A stretch of DNA of 64,000 bases from Candidatus Bathyarchaeota archaeon (GCA_005888745.1 VBBS01000033.1:18128-82127), one strand, 5' to 3'; counted from the first letter of the stretch, positions 48,934 through 59,547 are shown. Numbers and translations are program-made. The notes: generated from the letters alone by a model not told the origin.

Positions 48934-50780
48934 GACTACTGCTAGTTCATGCGGATCGATTTGAATACGAGGCGCGAGAAAAAGCAGTCAAAGAACCCGA
49001 GCCTCTGGACGAATCGCATAAGAAGGGAGCCCTCGAAAATGGGCTTGTCGTATTCTCGACAGTCGAGAAGAGTGACGAGCAAGAGCCTGAACAGATTGCA
49101 TCAAACGCAGCCTCCTCAATTGAGGAAGTTCTCGGATGGCTGAAGACAAAGAAAGTGATGGTGTACCCCTACGCCCATTTATCCACTAGCCTAGCCTCCC
49201 GCGAGCCAGCGATCTCAATCCTAAAGTCCCTAGAGGAAAGGCTTGCGCAGAAGGGCTACGAGGTGAGCAGAAGCCCCTTCGGATGGTACAAGAGCTTCAC
49301 GATAACCGCCAAGGGACACCCTCTATCTGAATTATCCAGAACCATAACGGTAGACACAAAATCACGACAGGCGGCTCCAGCGGTCAAGACTGAATACGCC
49401 ATCATGGACCAGAAGGGAACCCTACACACTCCCGAAGAATTCGTTTTTGGGCCACATGACACAGAATTCAAGTCTCTTGTGGAAAAAGAAGCACTCAAGA
49501 AGGGACTGACAGGAGGCGAGCCGCATTTTCTAGACTATGCCCGTCGATTCGGGATCGAGTGGGAATCTTTCGCGGACGTCGGACAGATGAGGTTCGGACC
49601 CGAAGCGAACCTGATAATGGACCTTCTAGCGGAATACGCCGGACAAGTAATCCGACGGATCGGTATCCCCATACTGAACGTGAAAGGTACTAACATGTTC
49701 GATGTCGCCATCAAACCGATCAAAGAACACCTCCAACTGTTCGGATCCCGAGCCTACGAGGTGAAGGTGGACGAGAGAACATTCGTTCTCAGATACGCCG
49801 CATGCTTTCAGCAATTCTCAATGGTCAAAGACTGGACCCTAAGCTACAAGACACTGCCCTTCGGAACCTTCGAGGTTGCGGACAGCTACCGGATGGAACA
49901 AAGCGGCGAACTGCTTCTCTCTTTCAGGCTCAGAAAATTTCTCATGCCTGATCTGCACATCTACCTCAAGAGCCTCACGGAAGCCATCCGGATCGGAGAC
50001 AAGATCCATCGTACAATCTACGAAGAAATCAGGAAGCTGAACAGAGAATACGTATCGCTCTACAATACCACACGATCATTCTTCGAGGCGAACAAAGACT
50101 CGTTCATGGAACTTGTGAAGGTAGAGAAGAAACCGATACTGCTCAACTTCGTCCCGGAGGGACTGTACTACTGGGTGCTCAACGTGGAATACAACATTAT
50201 TGACGATCTGGACAGACCCCGGGAAATCGGGACTTTCCAGATAGACATTGGCAACGCGAAACGGTTCGGAATAGCCTATACGGATGAGAAGGGCGAGAAG
50301 CAATTCCCAGTCATCATACACACTGCGGTCATAGGCGGACTGGAAAGATACCTCTTCACTTTGCTCGACTCAGCAGTTCGTCTAGAGAGACAGGGCAAGA
50401 AACCAATGCTGCCCGTCTGGATCTCACCGACACAGGCTCGAATCATCCCAATCGCCAAACAATTCGTAAAGCAAGGAACGATGCTTCTGGAGACGTTGGA
50501 GAAGGCCGGGATTCGAGCTGACCTCGATGATCGAGACGATACCATGCAGAGCAAAGTGCGAGACGCAGAGCTAAGCTGGATACCTTACACCATTGTTTAT
50601 GGGGAAAAGGAGATTGAGACAAAGGAGCTATCGATCAGGTCGAGAGCCGATTCTAAAGAAAGCAAGATTGGGCTAACCGCCTTTGTGAAGAGAGTCAAAG
50701 CTGAGATTGAAGGATACCCGGAAAGAACCCTCACATATCCGTCGCTGCTCTCCCAGCGTCCAGGGTACAAGAGAATGTAA
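48915..50780 (+). CDS. thrS: threonyl-tRNA synthetase, archaeal type with N-terminal editing domain
   Basis: MRLLLVHADRFEYEAREKA; RYAACFQQFSMVKDWTLSYKTLPFGTFEVADSYRMEQSGEL; likely start at 48930. Confidence 0.94.
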   Translation: MAHETMRLLLVHADRFEYEAREKAVKEPEPLDESHKKGALENGLVVFSTVEKSDEQEPEQIASNAASSIEEVLGWLKTKKVMVYPYAHLSTSLASREPAISILKSLEERLAQKGYEVSRSPFGWYKSFTITAKGHPLSELSRTITVDTKSRQAAPAVKTEYAIMDQKGTLHTPEEFVFGPHDTEFKSLVEKEALKKGLTGGEPHFLDYARRFGIEWESFADVGQMRFGPEANLIMDLLAEYAGQVIRRIGIPILNVKGTNMFDVAIKPIKEHLQLFGSRAYEVKVDERTFVLRYAACFQQFSMVKDWTLSYKTLPFGTFEVADSYRMEQSGELLLSFRLRKFLMPDLHIYLKSLTEAIRIGDKIHRTIYEEIRKLNREYVSLYNTTRSFFEANKDSFMELVKVEKKPILLNFVPEGLYYWVLNVEYNIIDDLDRPREIGTFQIDIGNAKRFGIAYTDEKGEKQFPVIIHTAVIGGLERYLFTLLDSAVRLERQGKKPMLPVWISPTQARIIPIAKQFVKQGTMLLETLEKAGIRADLDDRDDTMQSKVRDAELSWIPYTIVYGEKEIETKELSIRSRADSKESKIGLTAFVKRVKAEIEGYPERTLTYPSLLSQRPGYKRM

Positions 50781-50850
50781 GCTGAGCAAGGGAGAATAAG
50801 CAATTTATATGCAGCCATTCATAGCCCGTCGCGATAAGTGATTACCTGAC

Positions 50851-51114
50851 TTGAACAAGGACCAATCATATGGCGGTCTGATATTCGCAGTATCCGCAAT
50901 CGTATTCATCGTATATCTGATCTCCTTGACTGGCGAACCTTGGCGGACGTACGCGATCGAAATCCCAGTCGTTCTTGGTGTTCTAGGAATTCTTGGCATA
51001 ACAGGCTGGATAGGTTGGACTATGCTCACAACTCCTCCTCCCGCGCCTTTGGAGGCTGAGCCGAGTACCACTGGAACCGGTTCGAGCGGTTCGAAGACCG
51101 AAGAGAAGCATTAG
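50851..51114 (+). CDS. small two-TM membrane protein
   Basis: 87 aa, TTG start, two TM helices and polar tail. Confidence 0.6.
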   Translation: MNKDQSYGGLIFAVSAIVFIVYLISLTGEPWRTYAIEIPVVLGVLGILGITGWIGWTMLTTPPPAPLEAEPSTTGTGSSGSKTEEKH

Positions 51115-51211
51115 TCTCTCTGATCTGAGGTTACTATTTCCCGGGGTTTCCGGTTACAACAGCTGTAATTCCGGCTTTATCGTCTCTCAGCCTACTCTTC
51201 GGTGCAACCAG

Positions 51212-51616
51212 ATGAGTGAGGCAGCGATAGAAAAGGTAGTTACTGAGATCAACGGTTTCCGCCAGAGGCTAGCTATGCTGAAGGAGGAATACGCCAGGGC
51301 CAACCGGGCCATGGCTGATAAGATGGCCCAACTCGGAGAGAATCTCACCCGAAGAGTCCGGGACCTCAGAGACCAGGTCACTACTGCTCCTCAGAACCTG
51401 CTTGGACTAGAGAGTCGTTTCATGTCTGGCGATATTCCGGAACAGGAGTACAAGTCGACAAGAGAGGAGTACCGGAACCAACTTCAAACGAACCTACGCA
51501 GCATCGACGAGATCCGCAGCCTTCTTATGGTCATGAGCCAACTCGAGTTGCGACCTGGTACCCCGGGCGGAACTGGCCAGGGGGGCATGTCTCCGCGCCC
51601 CTCACCAACCGATTAG
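51212..51616 (+). CDS. coiled-coil protein
   Basis: MSEAAIEKVVTEINGFRQRLAMLKEEYARANRAMADKM... heptad pattern, Pro/Gly-rich tail. Confidence 0.65.
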   Translation: MSEAAIEKVVTEINGFRQRLAMLKEEYARANRAMADKMAQLGENLTRRVRDLRDQVTTAPQNLLGLESRFMSGDIPEQEYKSTREEYRNQLQTNLRSIDEIRSLLMVMSQLELRPGTPGGTGQGGMSPRPSPTD

Positions 51617-52284
51617 TTTTGAACTCGACTTACCGTAGCTCTCCTTAGGGAGAGCATCGTCCGTTGCCTTAAACGGACTGAAGGACGGCGAGCGGGAATG
51701 GTTTTCGAGGAAGACGGGACATCGGGGTTGCACGGTTCAGCATGGCTTCGCGTGTTCGTTTGTACTCGTTGATCTCATTATTGTGAAAGGTTCGCTTCGC
51801 TAACTTACCATGTCGTATGAAGAAGATGTATTGGAGAGTCTGGAGGCGATGCGTGAGTTCTCAATGAGACAATCAGAGAGACACTGCTATCGAGGAGGAA
51901 GTTTTTGATCGAACTCGAAAAGGTGAACAAAACATGCAGCAGCGCCCTCCCCGGTACGCTAGACAAGGGGAAAGGCTCCTCAGACAATCCTCAAAGTAAG
52001 ACATCACCAGCAGGGGCTGGGAAAAGCTACGGCGGGATACTTTCCGCCTCGTGAAGGTACGCGGCACCTGAAAAACGACGATCTAGGGAGCCACTAGCAA
52101 AACACAAGCTTGACAATAGTTAGAGGAGAGAAGAGGCTCAATTCTGAGTTGCAGCGTTTGAATCGGACGTGGGAGACCGTAGGCGTCGCCGAAGGCTCAT
52201 CAAATTTACCATATTCTATTGCTACAGTTAAATAGCGTAGGGGTAGAAAGGAGACCTCGGCGGTATTTTGAGGTCGTTTAGAGT

Positions 52285-52468
52285 AGAAATATACTTTTTT
52301 CCGTAGGAATAAGGAATTCAGCTAGCACGTTCATGGTAACCATCCCGAAGGCGCTCCGAGCGCTAGCCGACCTTGTTAGACAAGGGCGATGCGGACAATC
52401 TAATAACCTTGTTACCTAAAAAAGGTAGCTTCCTCAAAGGCAACTCGCATGGCAGCAAGAAAGCTTAG
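52285..52468 (+). pseudogene. AbrB/SpoVT-like remnant, frameshifted
   Basis: NSASTFMVTIPKALRALADLV / second frame LDKGDADNLITLLPKKGSFLKG together make an AbrB fold. Confidence 0.6.
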
Positions 52469-53132
52469 TTTCACACGACTCGACCAGGGAAAACCACTCC
52501 TCAATCGAGGAACACTCGACCAATATCGACTAGTTGTGGTTTGCGTCCGAGGGAATGTCAGCATCAAGGAAACAATGAGCCTCATTCTAAAGGAAGCAAT
52601 CGGACCTGAAGGACCCTGCCCGACCCTCGTGCTTGGACCAACCGCGCCTGAGGAGCTCTCTACCGATTGGACAGGTAAGGTAGGATGGATTACCTTCGTT
52701 GACGGAACATCCATGGCTCACCCTTCCACGAATGTAGAGATTATCTCCCCTGACAACTTGTTGGAGATCAACCTATTCATCGAAAAAGCCTCCCAGGGAG
52801 AAGGAGCGCAAGTGATTCTCGGCGATTTTCTCGACAACATCATCAAGAGCATTGGATCTCCTGAGAGCTTCTACTCATTCTTCTGCCAATTGGCCTCGAG
52901 GGTCCGGCTTAGAAAGAGAACCGCGATTTTGGTGATCAAGGAGGACATACACGAGAAGCCGATGGTCGAGATGGTCAAACGATTCGCCGACATTGTCCTT
53001 GAATTCCGTGACCAAGACAATGAAGGCGCATTAAGTGTCGAAATGAGGACGCTAAATTTTGCCGATAATATCTACACGAGATGGTTACCCTTTCCACAGG
53101 CTCTAAGACCACTTTGCATGAATTACACCTAA
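52449..53132 (+). CDS. degenerate KaiC/RecA-fold-like protein
   Basis: AQVILGDFLDNIIKSIGSPESFYSFFCQLASRVRLRKRTAILVIKEDIHE; no Walker A seen. Confidence 0.5.
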   Translation: MAARKLSFTRLDQGKPLLNRGTLDQYRLVVVCVRGNVSIKETMSLILKEAIGPEGPCPTLVLGPTAPEELSTDWTGKVGWITFVDGTSMAHPSTNVEIISPDNLLEINLFIEKASQGEGAQVILGDFLDNIIKSIGSPESFYSFFCQLASRVRLRKRTAILVIKEDIHEKPMVEMVKRFADIVLEFRDQDNEGALSVEMRTLNFADNIYTRWLPFPQALRPLCMNYT

Positions 53133-53169
53133 AAACCGAGGATTCAGCCCAACGTTCTGGGGCTGCAGC

Positions 53170-53880
53170 CTGAAGATCATCAGATACAAACGGATCTCCT
53201 CAACGAACACTGAGGCAAAGACCCTTGCCGAAGAAGGCGCTGCCGAATGGACCATTATTGTCTCTGAGGTTCAGACACACGGCCGAGGCCGATCAGGACG
53301 AACTTGGAAATCGCCTAAGGGCGGATTGTGGTTTTCAGTAATCATCAGACCAAGAATACCAGCTGAACAGGTCCCCCTTCTCCAGTTCTTGTTCGCAAAT
53401 GCACTCCGAAGGGCGATCGAGAGAGTATTCGGCGTCCATCTAGAGGTAAAATGGCCTAACGACCTAGTAGTCAACTGGAAGAAACTAGCGGGCATACTCA
53501 TCGAAACAAAGATCAGCGGTTCAAAAGTCGGGTACGTGATCGTCGGGATTGGCCTCAATGTGAATTTGACGGCCAAAGACCTACCGATTGGAGCGACATC
53601 AATCTTCATGGCAAGTAAAAAGCATTTCAGTTTGGAAAAGACGATGAGCTCAGTCCTAACGGCCTTGGAAGGACATTACAATGCCATCGAAGACAAGAAA
53701 TCTGTCCTTAGTGATTGGTGGAATCATTGCGCCCACCGAATGAAACCAGTAATAATTGAAACAGGCAACGGTCTCGTACGCGGAAAATGTGTTGGAGTGA
53801 ACCTGGACGGAAGCATCATCGTCAAGACAGATAAGGGAAACGTAGTGGTTACCGATGGGACGTTGCGATCTGACGTATGA
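53170..53880 (+). CDS. birA: biotin--protein ligase (start at CTG)
   Basis: LKIIRYKRISSTNTEAKTLAEEGAAEWTIIVSEVQTHGRGRSGRTWKSPKGGLWFSVII...VKWPNDLVVNWKKLAGILIE. Confidence 0.88.
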   Translation: MKIIRYKRISSTNTEAKTLAEEGAAEWTIIVSEVQTHGRGRSGRTWKSPKGGLWFSVIIRPRIPAEQVPLLQFLFANALRRAIERVFGVHLEVKWPNDLVVNWKKLAGILIETKISGSKVGYVIVGIGLNVNLTAKDLPIGATSIFMASKKHFSLEKTMSSVLTALEGHYNAIEDKKSVLSDWWNHCAHRMKPVIIETGNGLVRGKCVGVNLDGSIIVKTDKGNVVVTDGTLRSDV

Positions 53881-53934
53881 GCCTGTCTTCCGCACTTTAA
53901 TACGAGAAGCCCATCCAACGAGCGACAATCGACC

Positions 53935-55482
53935 ATGACGATGAAGGAACTGTCCAAGGAGCTCAGCGATCTCAGACAAAAATCTGAGGCTGGTGGTGGT
54001 AAGGACAAGATCGAGGATCAACATTCGAAGGGAAAGATGACCGCCAGAGAGAGAATTGTTGCACTTGTCGACCCTGGCAGTTTCGTAGAAATGGACCGCT
54101 TCGCAGTTCACCAAACCGCCGACTTTGGCATGGCCGAGAAGAAGATACTCGGAGACGGGGTCGTAACGGGCCACGCCAAGATTGATGGAAGAACAGTCTA
54201 CCTGTTCTCTCACGACTTTACCGTCTTCGGAGGATCTCTCGGAGAAATGTTCGCCCGTAAGGTCACCAAGATCATGGATCTCGCCCTCAAAACAGGCGTT
54301 CCGGTCATAGGGATCAACGATTCTGGAGGCGCGAGAATCCAAGAAGGGGTTGTCAGTCTGGGTGGTTATGCTGAGATATTCTTTCGGAACGTCCTTGCAT
54401 CAGGAGTGATCCCTCAGATATCAGCTGTTATGGGTCCGTGCGCGGGAGGTGCGGTGTATTCCCCCGCCATGACCGATTTCACGATTATGGTCGACAAGAC
54501 CAGTTACATGTTCATAACAGGACCCGATGTGATCAAGGCTGTTCTCAACCAGGACGTTAGCTTCGAAGAGCTCGGCGGAGCAAGACTTCACAACAGCAAG
54601 AGTGGTGTCGCGCACTTTTTCGCACAGAACGAGCAGGAAGGGCTGCAACAAATCCGGAAACTATTGAGCTTCATCCCATCCAACAACACCGAAGACCCTC
54701 CCAGAGCAAAACCGAAGCCTCCCTCCACCGACAAAGAAGAACTCAACGACATTCTCCCAGACAATCCTGACAAAGCCTACGACATGCAGGAGATCATAAC
54801 CCGAATTGTCGATGGAAGTGAACTGTTGGAGATACAACCACTCTGGGCTCAGAACATGATCATCGGACTCGCCAGACTCAATGGATACTCGATCGGAATT
54901 GTTGCGAACCAGCCGAAGGTCAACGCTGGGACCCTCGACATCGATTCGTCCGTCAAAGCAGCGCGATTCGTCAGATTCTGTGACGCATTCAATATTCCCA
55001 TCCTAACTCTGGTGGATGTTCCCGGGTTCTTGCCAGGAATAGATCAGGAGCACAATGGGATCATCCGTCACGGGTCCAAACTCCTCTACGCATATTGCGA
55101 AGCATCAGTTCCCAAACTTACAATCATCGTACGGAAGGCATATGGAGGCGCCTACGACGTCCTCGGAAGCAAGCATATCAGAGCTGACGTCAACCTTGCG
55201 TGGCCCTCTGCCGAGATCGCCGTAATGGGACCTGAGGCAGCGATCAACATAATCTTCCGCAACGAAATAGCAAAAGCGAAAGATACCCTAACCGAGAAAC
55301 GGAAACTTGTCAAAGAATATCGCGAAAAATTCAGCAACCCATACATTGCCGCAGGAAGAGGATATGTAGACGATGTCATCGAACCGTCGGAAACAAGGGA
55401 AGCCTTGATCAAATATCTTGAGGCAGTAAAAACGAAGAGAGAGGCCCGCCCTCCCCGCAAGCACGGCAACATACCGCTCTAG
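53935..55482 (+). CDS. pccB: acyl-CoA carboxylase carboxyltransferase subunit
   Basis: [54 protein letters not shown]. Confidence 0.94.
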   Translation: MTMKELSKELSDLRQKSEAGGGKDKIEDQHSKGKMTARERIVALVDPGSFVEMDRFAVHQTADFGMAEKKILGDGVVTGHAKIDGRTVYLFSHDFTVFGGSLGEMFARKVTKIMDLALKTGVPVIGINDSGGARIQEGVVSLGGYAEIFFRNVLASGVIPQISAVMGPCAGGAVYSPAMTDFTIMVDKTSYMFITGPDVIKAVLNQDVSFEELGGARLHNSKSGVAHFFAQNEQEGLQQIRKLLSFIPSNNTEDPPRAKPKPPSTDKEELNDILPDNPDKAYDMQEIITRIVDGSELLEIQPLWAQNMIIGLARLNGYSIGIVANQPKVNAGTLDIDSSVKAARFVRFCDAFNIPILTLVDVPGFLPGIDQEHNGIIRHGSKLLYAYCEASVPKLTIIVRKAYGGAYDVLGSKHIRADVNLAWPSAEIAVMGPEAAINIIFRNEIAKAKDTLTEKRKLVKEYREKFSNPYIAAGRGYVDDVIEPSETREALIKYLEAVKTKREARPPRKHGNIPL

Positions 55483-55497
55483 TCCGGATCCCACCAG

Positions 55498-57012
55498 ATG
55501 TTCAGAAAGATCCTTATCGCCAATCGCGGAGAGATCGCCGTTAGAATCATACGAACCTGCAGGAAACTAGGAATCAAGACTGTAGCAGTCTATTCAGAAC
55601 CTGACATAGAGTCACAGCACGTCACTTACGCTGACGAAGCCTACCACATCGGGCCCGGACAGCCATCTGAAAGCTACCTAAACATCCCAAAGGTTGTCAA
55701 GGTTGCAAAGACATCCAGAGTCGAGGCAGTGCATCCGGGCTACGGTTTTCTGGCGGAAAATCCCGAATTTGCACGAGGATGCGAAGAAGCAGGCCTCGTT
55801 TTCATCGGACCAAGGAGCAAGATACTAGCTTCAGCCGCCAACAAATTTGAATCCAAGGAGACGGCCCAACGGGCAGGCGTTCCCATTATCCCTGGGTCGA
55901 AACTCGAGATTGAGAAGGTGGAAGAGGCGGAAGCCGAGGCAAATCGCCTAGGGTTCCCAATACTGGTCAAAGCCTCCTACGGGGGAGGCGGAAGAGGCAT
56001 GAGAATCGTCAAGACCGCACGAGAATTACGGAGAGCTTTCGGGCTTGCAGCCTCCGAGGCAGAAGTAGCCTTTGGTCGTTCAGAACTCTATCTGGAAAAA
56101 CACCTGAAGAATCCACGACACATTGAAGTCCAGATTATCGTGGGTCCAAGAGGACGTTTGGTTCAACTCGGCGAAAGAGAATGCTCACTTCAGAGACGCC
56201 ATCAGAAAATTCTGGAAGAGACACCCGCTCCATGTCTGGATTCGGCAGCCAGGAAACGACTCGTGTCGATGGCCTTGAAAATTGCAAAGGCGACAAGATA
56301 CGAGAATGCAGGAACAGTGGAGTTTGTGAGATCAGAGCAAGGCGACTTTTACTATATGGAGATAAACAAGAGGATACAAGTGGAGCATCTCATTTCAGAG
56401 ATGGTGACTGGAGTTGATATCGTCGAGCAGCAGATACGGATAGCCTACGGTGACGGTCTCGGGCTTTCTCAAGAAGAAGTCCAGTTCAATGGCGCGGCCA
56501 TGAATTGCAGGATCAACGCCGAGGATCCGTCGAGAAACTTTGCCCCCGCACCGGGACGGATAGAAGAATTCGTCCCGCCAGCCGGCCCCGGTATCAGGGT
56601 CGATACAGCCTTGTTCAACGGAATGGTTGTCCCGGAGTATTACGATTCGCTAATCGCGAAGATTGCATCGCACGGACGAACACGGGACGAAGCGATTCAG
56701 AGACTCAAGGGCGCTTTGAGTGAGACTATCATCGCCGGGATCGAGACGACCATTCCCGTCCATCAAACCATTCTGGAAGACGAGGGCTTTGTCGGCGGTG
56801 ACTACCATACTCAACTCCTCGATAACAAAATCTCCGCGTGGGATTTCAGTCCACACGTGTCGGAAGAGGAGATCGCGATGCTCCACTTGACACTGAACTA
56901 CCCCTCATCAAGACGGGACAAAATCCAATTACAAGCCAGTCAGAGCAAATGGAGAACCAATCCACAAATACAACCAACACCGAGGAAACCCCTCTTTGTC
57001 GAAGGACTCTAA
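55498..57012 (+). CDS. accC: biotin carboxylase subunit of acyl-CoA carboxylase
   Basis: MFRKILIANRGEIAVRIIRTCRKLGI, ASYGGGGRGMRIV, FYYMEINKRIQVEHLISEMVTGVD. Confidence 0.95.
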   Translation: MFRKILIANRGEIAVRIIRTCRKLGIKTVAVYSEPDIESQHVTYADEAYHIGPGQPSESYLNIPKVVKVAKTSRVEAVHPGYGFLAENPEFARGCEEAGLVFIGPRSKILASAANKFESKETAQRAGVPIIPGSKLEIEKVEEAEAEANRLGFPILVKASYGGGGRGMRIVKTARELRRAFGLAASEAEVAFGRSELYLEKHLKNPRHIEVQIIVGPRGRLVQLGERECSLQRRHQKILEETPAPCLDSAARKRLVSMALKIAKATRYENAGTVEFVRSEQGDFYYMEINKRIQVEHLISEMVTGVDIVEQQIRIAYGDGLGLSQEEVQFNGAAMNCRINAEDPSRNFAPAPGRIEEFVPPAGPGIRVDTALFNGMVVPEYYDSLIAKIASHGRTRDEAIQRLKGALSETIIAGIETTIPVHQTILEDEGFVGGDYHTQLLDNKISAWDFSPHVSEEEIAMLHLTLNYPSSRRDKIQLQASQSKWRTNPQIQPTPRKPLFVEGL

Positions 57013-57529
57013 TCAGATCCATCGCCTCACTGTCAGCGGAAAAACCTGGCTCGTGACTGAGCTCGACAGAAAGAACATGGTTCAGAGGGTCGAGGTTGAC
57101 GACGAAGAACTGAGCATTCGGATCCTCAAAGAGCCGTCAGTTGACCAGCCAAACCTGCTGGCGAGTATTGCTGGCAGGGTTTTCATCGGGAAATTGGAGG
57201 AGAGCGGCGAGGGAAGTGGCTACGTTGTCCGACTAAATGGAAGACTATTCAAGATAAGCCTGGAGGGAGGCCAACAAAAGGCTCAGAACTCAGGAGCAAT
57301 TGCGGCCGTTCTTGGGCCGATGGTCATAACTGCGCCAATGAGCGGGAGAATTGTCTCGCTAAAAGCATCTCCCGAACTATTAGTACATGAAGGCGAGCCC
57401 ATAGCTGTGCTAGAGGCAATGAAGATGGAGAATGAAATAGCAGCGCCGAAAACTGGTACTGTGAGAGAAGTCTACGTCAAGCCAGGAGCTTTGGTGAAGG
57501 CTGGGGACCGCTTATGCCTGATCATTTGA
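56996..57529 (+). CDS. biotin carboxyl carrier protein
   Basis: AVLEAMKMENEIAAPKTGTVREVYVKPGALVKAGDRL; TTG start. Confidence 0.92.
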   Translation: MSKDSNQIHRLTVSGKTWLVTELDRKNMVQRVEVDDEELSIRILKEPSVDQPNLLASIAGRVFIGKLEESGEGSGYVVRLNGRLFKISLEGGQQKAQNSGAIAAVLGPMVITAPMSGRIVSLKASPELLVHEGEPIAVLEAMKMENEIAAPKTGTVREVYVKPGALVKAGDRLCLII

Positions 57530-57537
57530 TTGTCGTA

Positions 57538-59547
57538 TCATCTCCCCTGGATTATCGAAAGAAGTCCTCTGTAGAAATCGAGAGATTCGGGATTTGCCAA
57601 AGCATCACGATTCGTTACAGGCCTGTTGTTCACGATATTCGCAACCGCAACCTCAACTTTCTTCATGTTGAGCGTATACGGAATATCAGGCACCTCAAAT
57701 ATCAACGCCGGAACATGCTTCGGGGAGGCTTCTTCCCGAACTGATCTCCTAATCCTCTCCTTCAGCTCCTCGGTTAGATAGTGGTTCGGGGCTAGTTTGA
57801 CGAACAGAATGATCCTCTGGTCTCCGCCCCAGTTCTGACCTACAGCCAAGCTATCGGCGACCTCGGGGAACCTCTCCACCACGTTGTAGATTTCTGAAGT
57901 GCCGACCCGGACCCCGGACGCCTTTATCACAGCGTCAGATCGACCAAGGAAAGTGTATCCACCGGTATCGCCGTGAACGAGAACATAGTCGCCATGTCTC
58001 CAGACGTTCTTGCCCTTGGCCCTATAATATTCGAAGTAGGCTTCCCGGTACCTCTTGTTGTCGGGATCGTTCCAGAAGTACAGAGGCATTGGCGGAGCAG
58101 GAGCCTCGCAGACCAGCTCGCCCATCGTGTCGACGACAGGATCACCATTCTCATCATACACGTTGATCTTCATCCCAAGTCCCGGGCCCTGAAGCTCGCC
58201 GCCGTAAACCGGCGATATTGGTACACCGCCGGCGAAACAACCGTTGATATCCGTGCCTCCTGAGATCGAGTTGAGATGTAGATCTTCTTTGACTTCTTTG
58301 TAGACCCACTCGAACCCATCAGCAGAAAGAGGAGACCCCGTCTGGGAAATCTCCTTAAGCGATGACAGGTCGTAATCCTGGCCAGGTCTAGCTCTTATCG
58401 TTCTGAGATGATTGATGTAACTGGCGCTCAATCCCATGATCGTCAGCCTCTCCTCTTGAACTAACCTCCACATCGCTCCCCAGTCAGGGTACAAGGGATT
58501 TCCATCGTGCAAGACAACCGTTGCTCCCACTGCGAGGCAGCTCATCAGCCAGTTCCACATCATCCAGCTCGGCGAGGTAATGTAGCTGATACGATCAGTC
58601 TTCTTCAAATCAGCATGGAGCAGAACCTCCTTCAACTGATTGACCAGAATCCCCGCCGCTCCCTGAACCATACACTTCGGCCTCCCCGTTGTCCCCGAGG
58701 TAAACATCACATACACTGGATGGTCGGAGGGCAACTGCTCAAAACGAATTTCTCCAATTTCCCCGGTCGATCCGAGCTGATCGAACCCAATTGACCCAGC
58801 AAAGTATTCCCCACCGGGGTTCATCCCCAGATTGGAGACGATCACGACCTTCTCAATCGAAGGAATTGCACCAGCAACCCTCTCGACATTTGACAGAATG
58901 TTGAACTTCCTTCCCTTGTAGGAATACCCGTCAACGGCAACTATGACCTTCGGCTTGATCTGGCCCAGCCGGTCCAACACAGCGCCCGAGCCAAGCTCTG
59001 CACCACAACACGCCCAGATAGCTCCAACACTTGTCGCAGCCAACATGGCGACGACCGCTTCCTCAATGTTGGGCAGGTAGCCTGCTACCCGATCTCCAGG
59101 ACGAACGCCCATCTCGCGGAGAGCATTCGCCACGCGCGCCACTTTTCTATAGAGGCCGGAATACGTCAGGCTTGAACGATCGCGCCCCTCCGATCTTGAG
59201 ACGACCGCGACCCTCTCGTCTCGGAATCTTAGGAGGTTCTCAGCAAAGTTGAGTTGAGCTCCTGGAAACCATTTCGCCCCAGGGAATTTTCCGAGGTCAT
59301 CAACAACCTTCATGAATCTTCCGGACGATACAATGCCTGCATAATCCCAAATGGCGGACCAGAATTCCGAAACACTCTCTATCGACCACCTGTACAGCTC
59401 GGAATATGATAGGAGATTGAGCCGATACTTCTCATTGACAATGGCAAGAAAGCCGGTGAGGTTGGCCTGTCTTACTCGTTCACCAGAAGGAACCCACAGT
59501 GGTTCTCGTCTAACGCCTACTGCAACCAAATCGGCCAACCGCTCCAA
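57538..59547 (-). CDS. acetoacetyl-CoA synthetase-like acyl-CoA ligase
   Basis: VMFTSGTTGRPKCMVQGAAGILVNQLKEVLLHADLKKTDRI; N-terminal ACAS region. Confidence 0.85.
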   Translation of the reverse strand: MERLADLVAVGVRREPLWVPSGERVRQANLTGFLAIVNEKYRLNLLSYSELYRWSIESVSEFWSAIWDYAGIVSSGRFMKVVDDLGKFPGAKWFPGAQLNFAENLLRFRDERVAVVSRSEGRDRSSLTYSGLYRKVARVANALREMGVRPGDRVAGYLPNIEEAVVAMLAATSVGAIWACCGAELGSGAVLDRLGQIKPKVIVAVDGYSYKGRKFNILSNVERVAGAIPSIEKVVIVSNLGMNPGGEYFAGSIGFDQLGSTGEIGEIRFEQLPSDHPVYVMFTSGTTGRPKCMVQGAAGILVNQLKEVLLHADLKKTDRISYITSPSWMMWNWLMSCLAVGATVVLHDGNPLYPDWGAMWRLVQEERLTIMGLSASYINHLRTIRARPGQDYDLSSLKEISQTGSPLSADGFEWVYKEVKEDLHLNSISGGTDINGCFAGGVPISPVYGGELQGPGLGMKINVYDENGDPVVDTMGELVCEAPAPPMPLYFWNDPDNKRYREAYFEYYRAKGKNVWRHGDYVLVHGDTGGYTFLGRSDAVIKASGVRVGTSEIYNVVERFPEVADSLAVGQNWGGDQRIILFVKLAPNHYLTEELKERIRRSVREEASPKHVPALIFEVPDIPYTLNMKKVEVAVANIVNNRPVTNRDALANPESLDFYRGLLSIIQGR

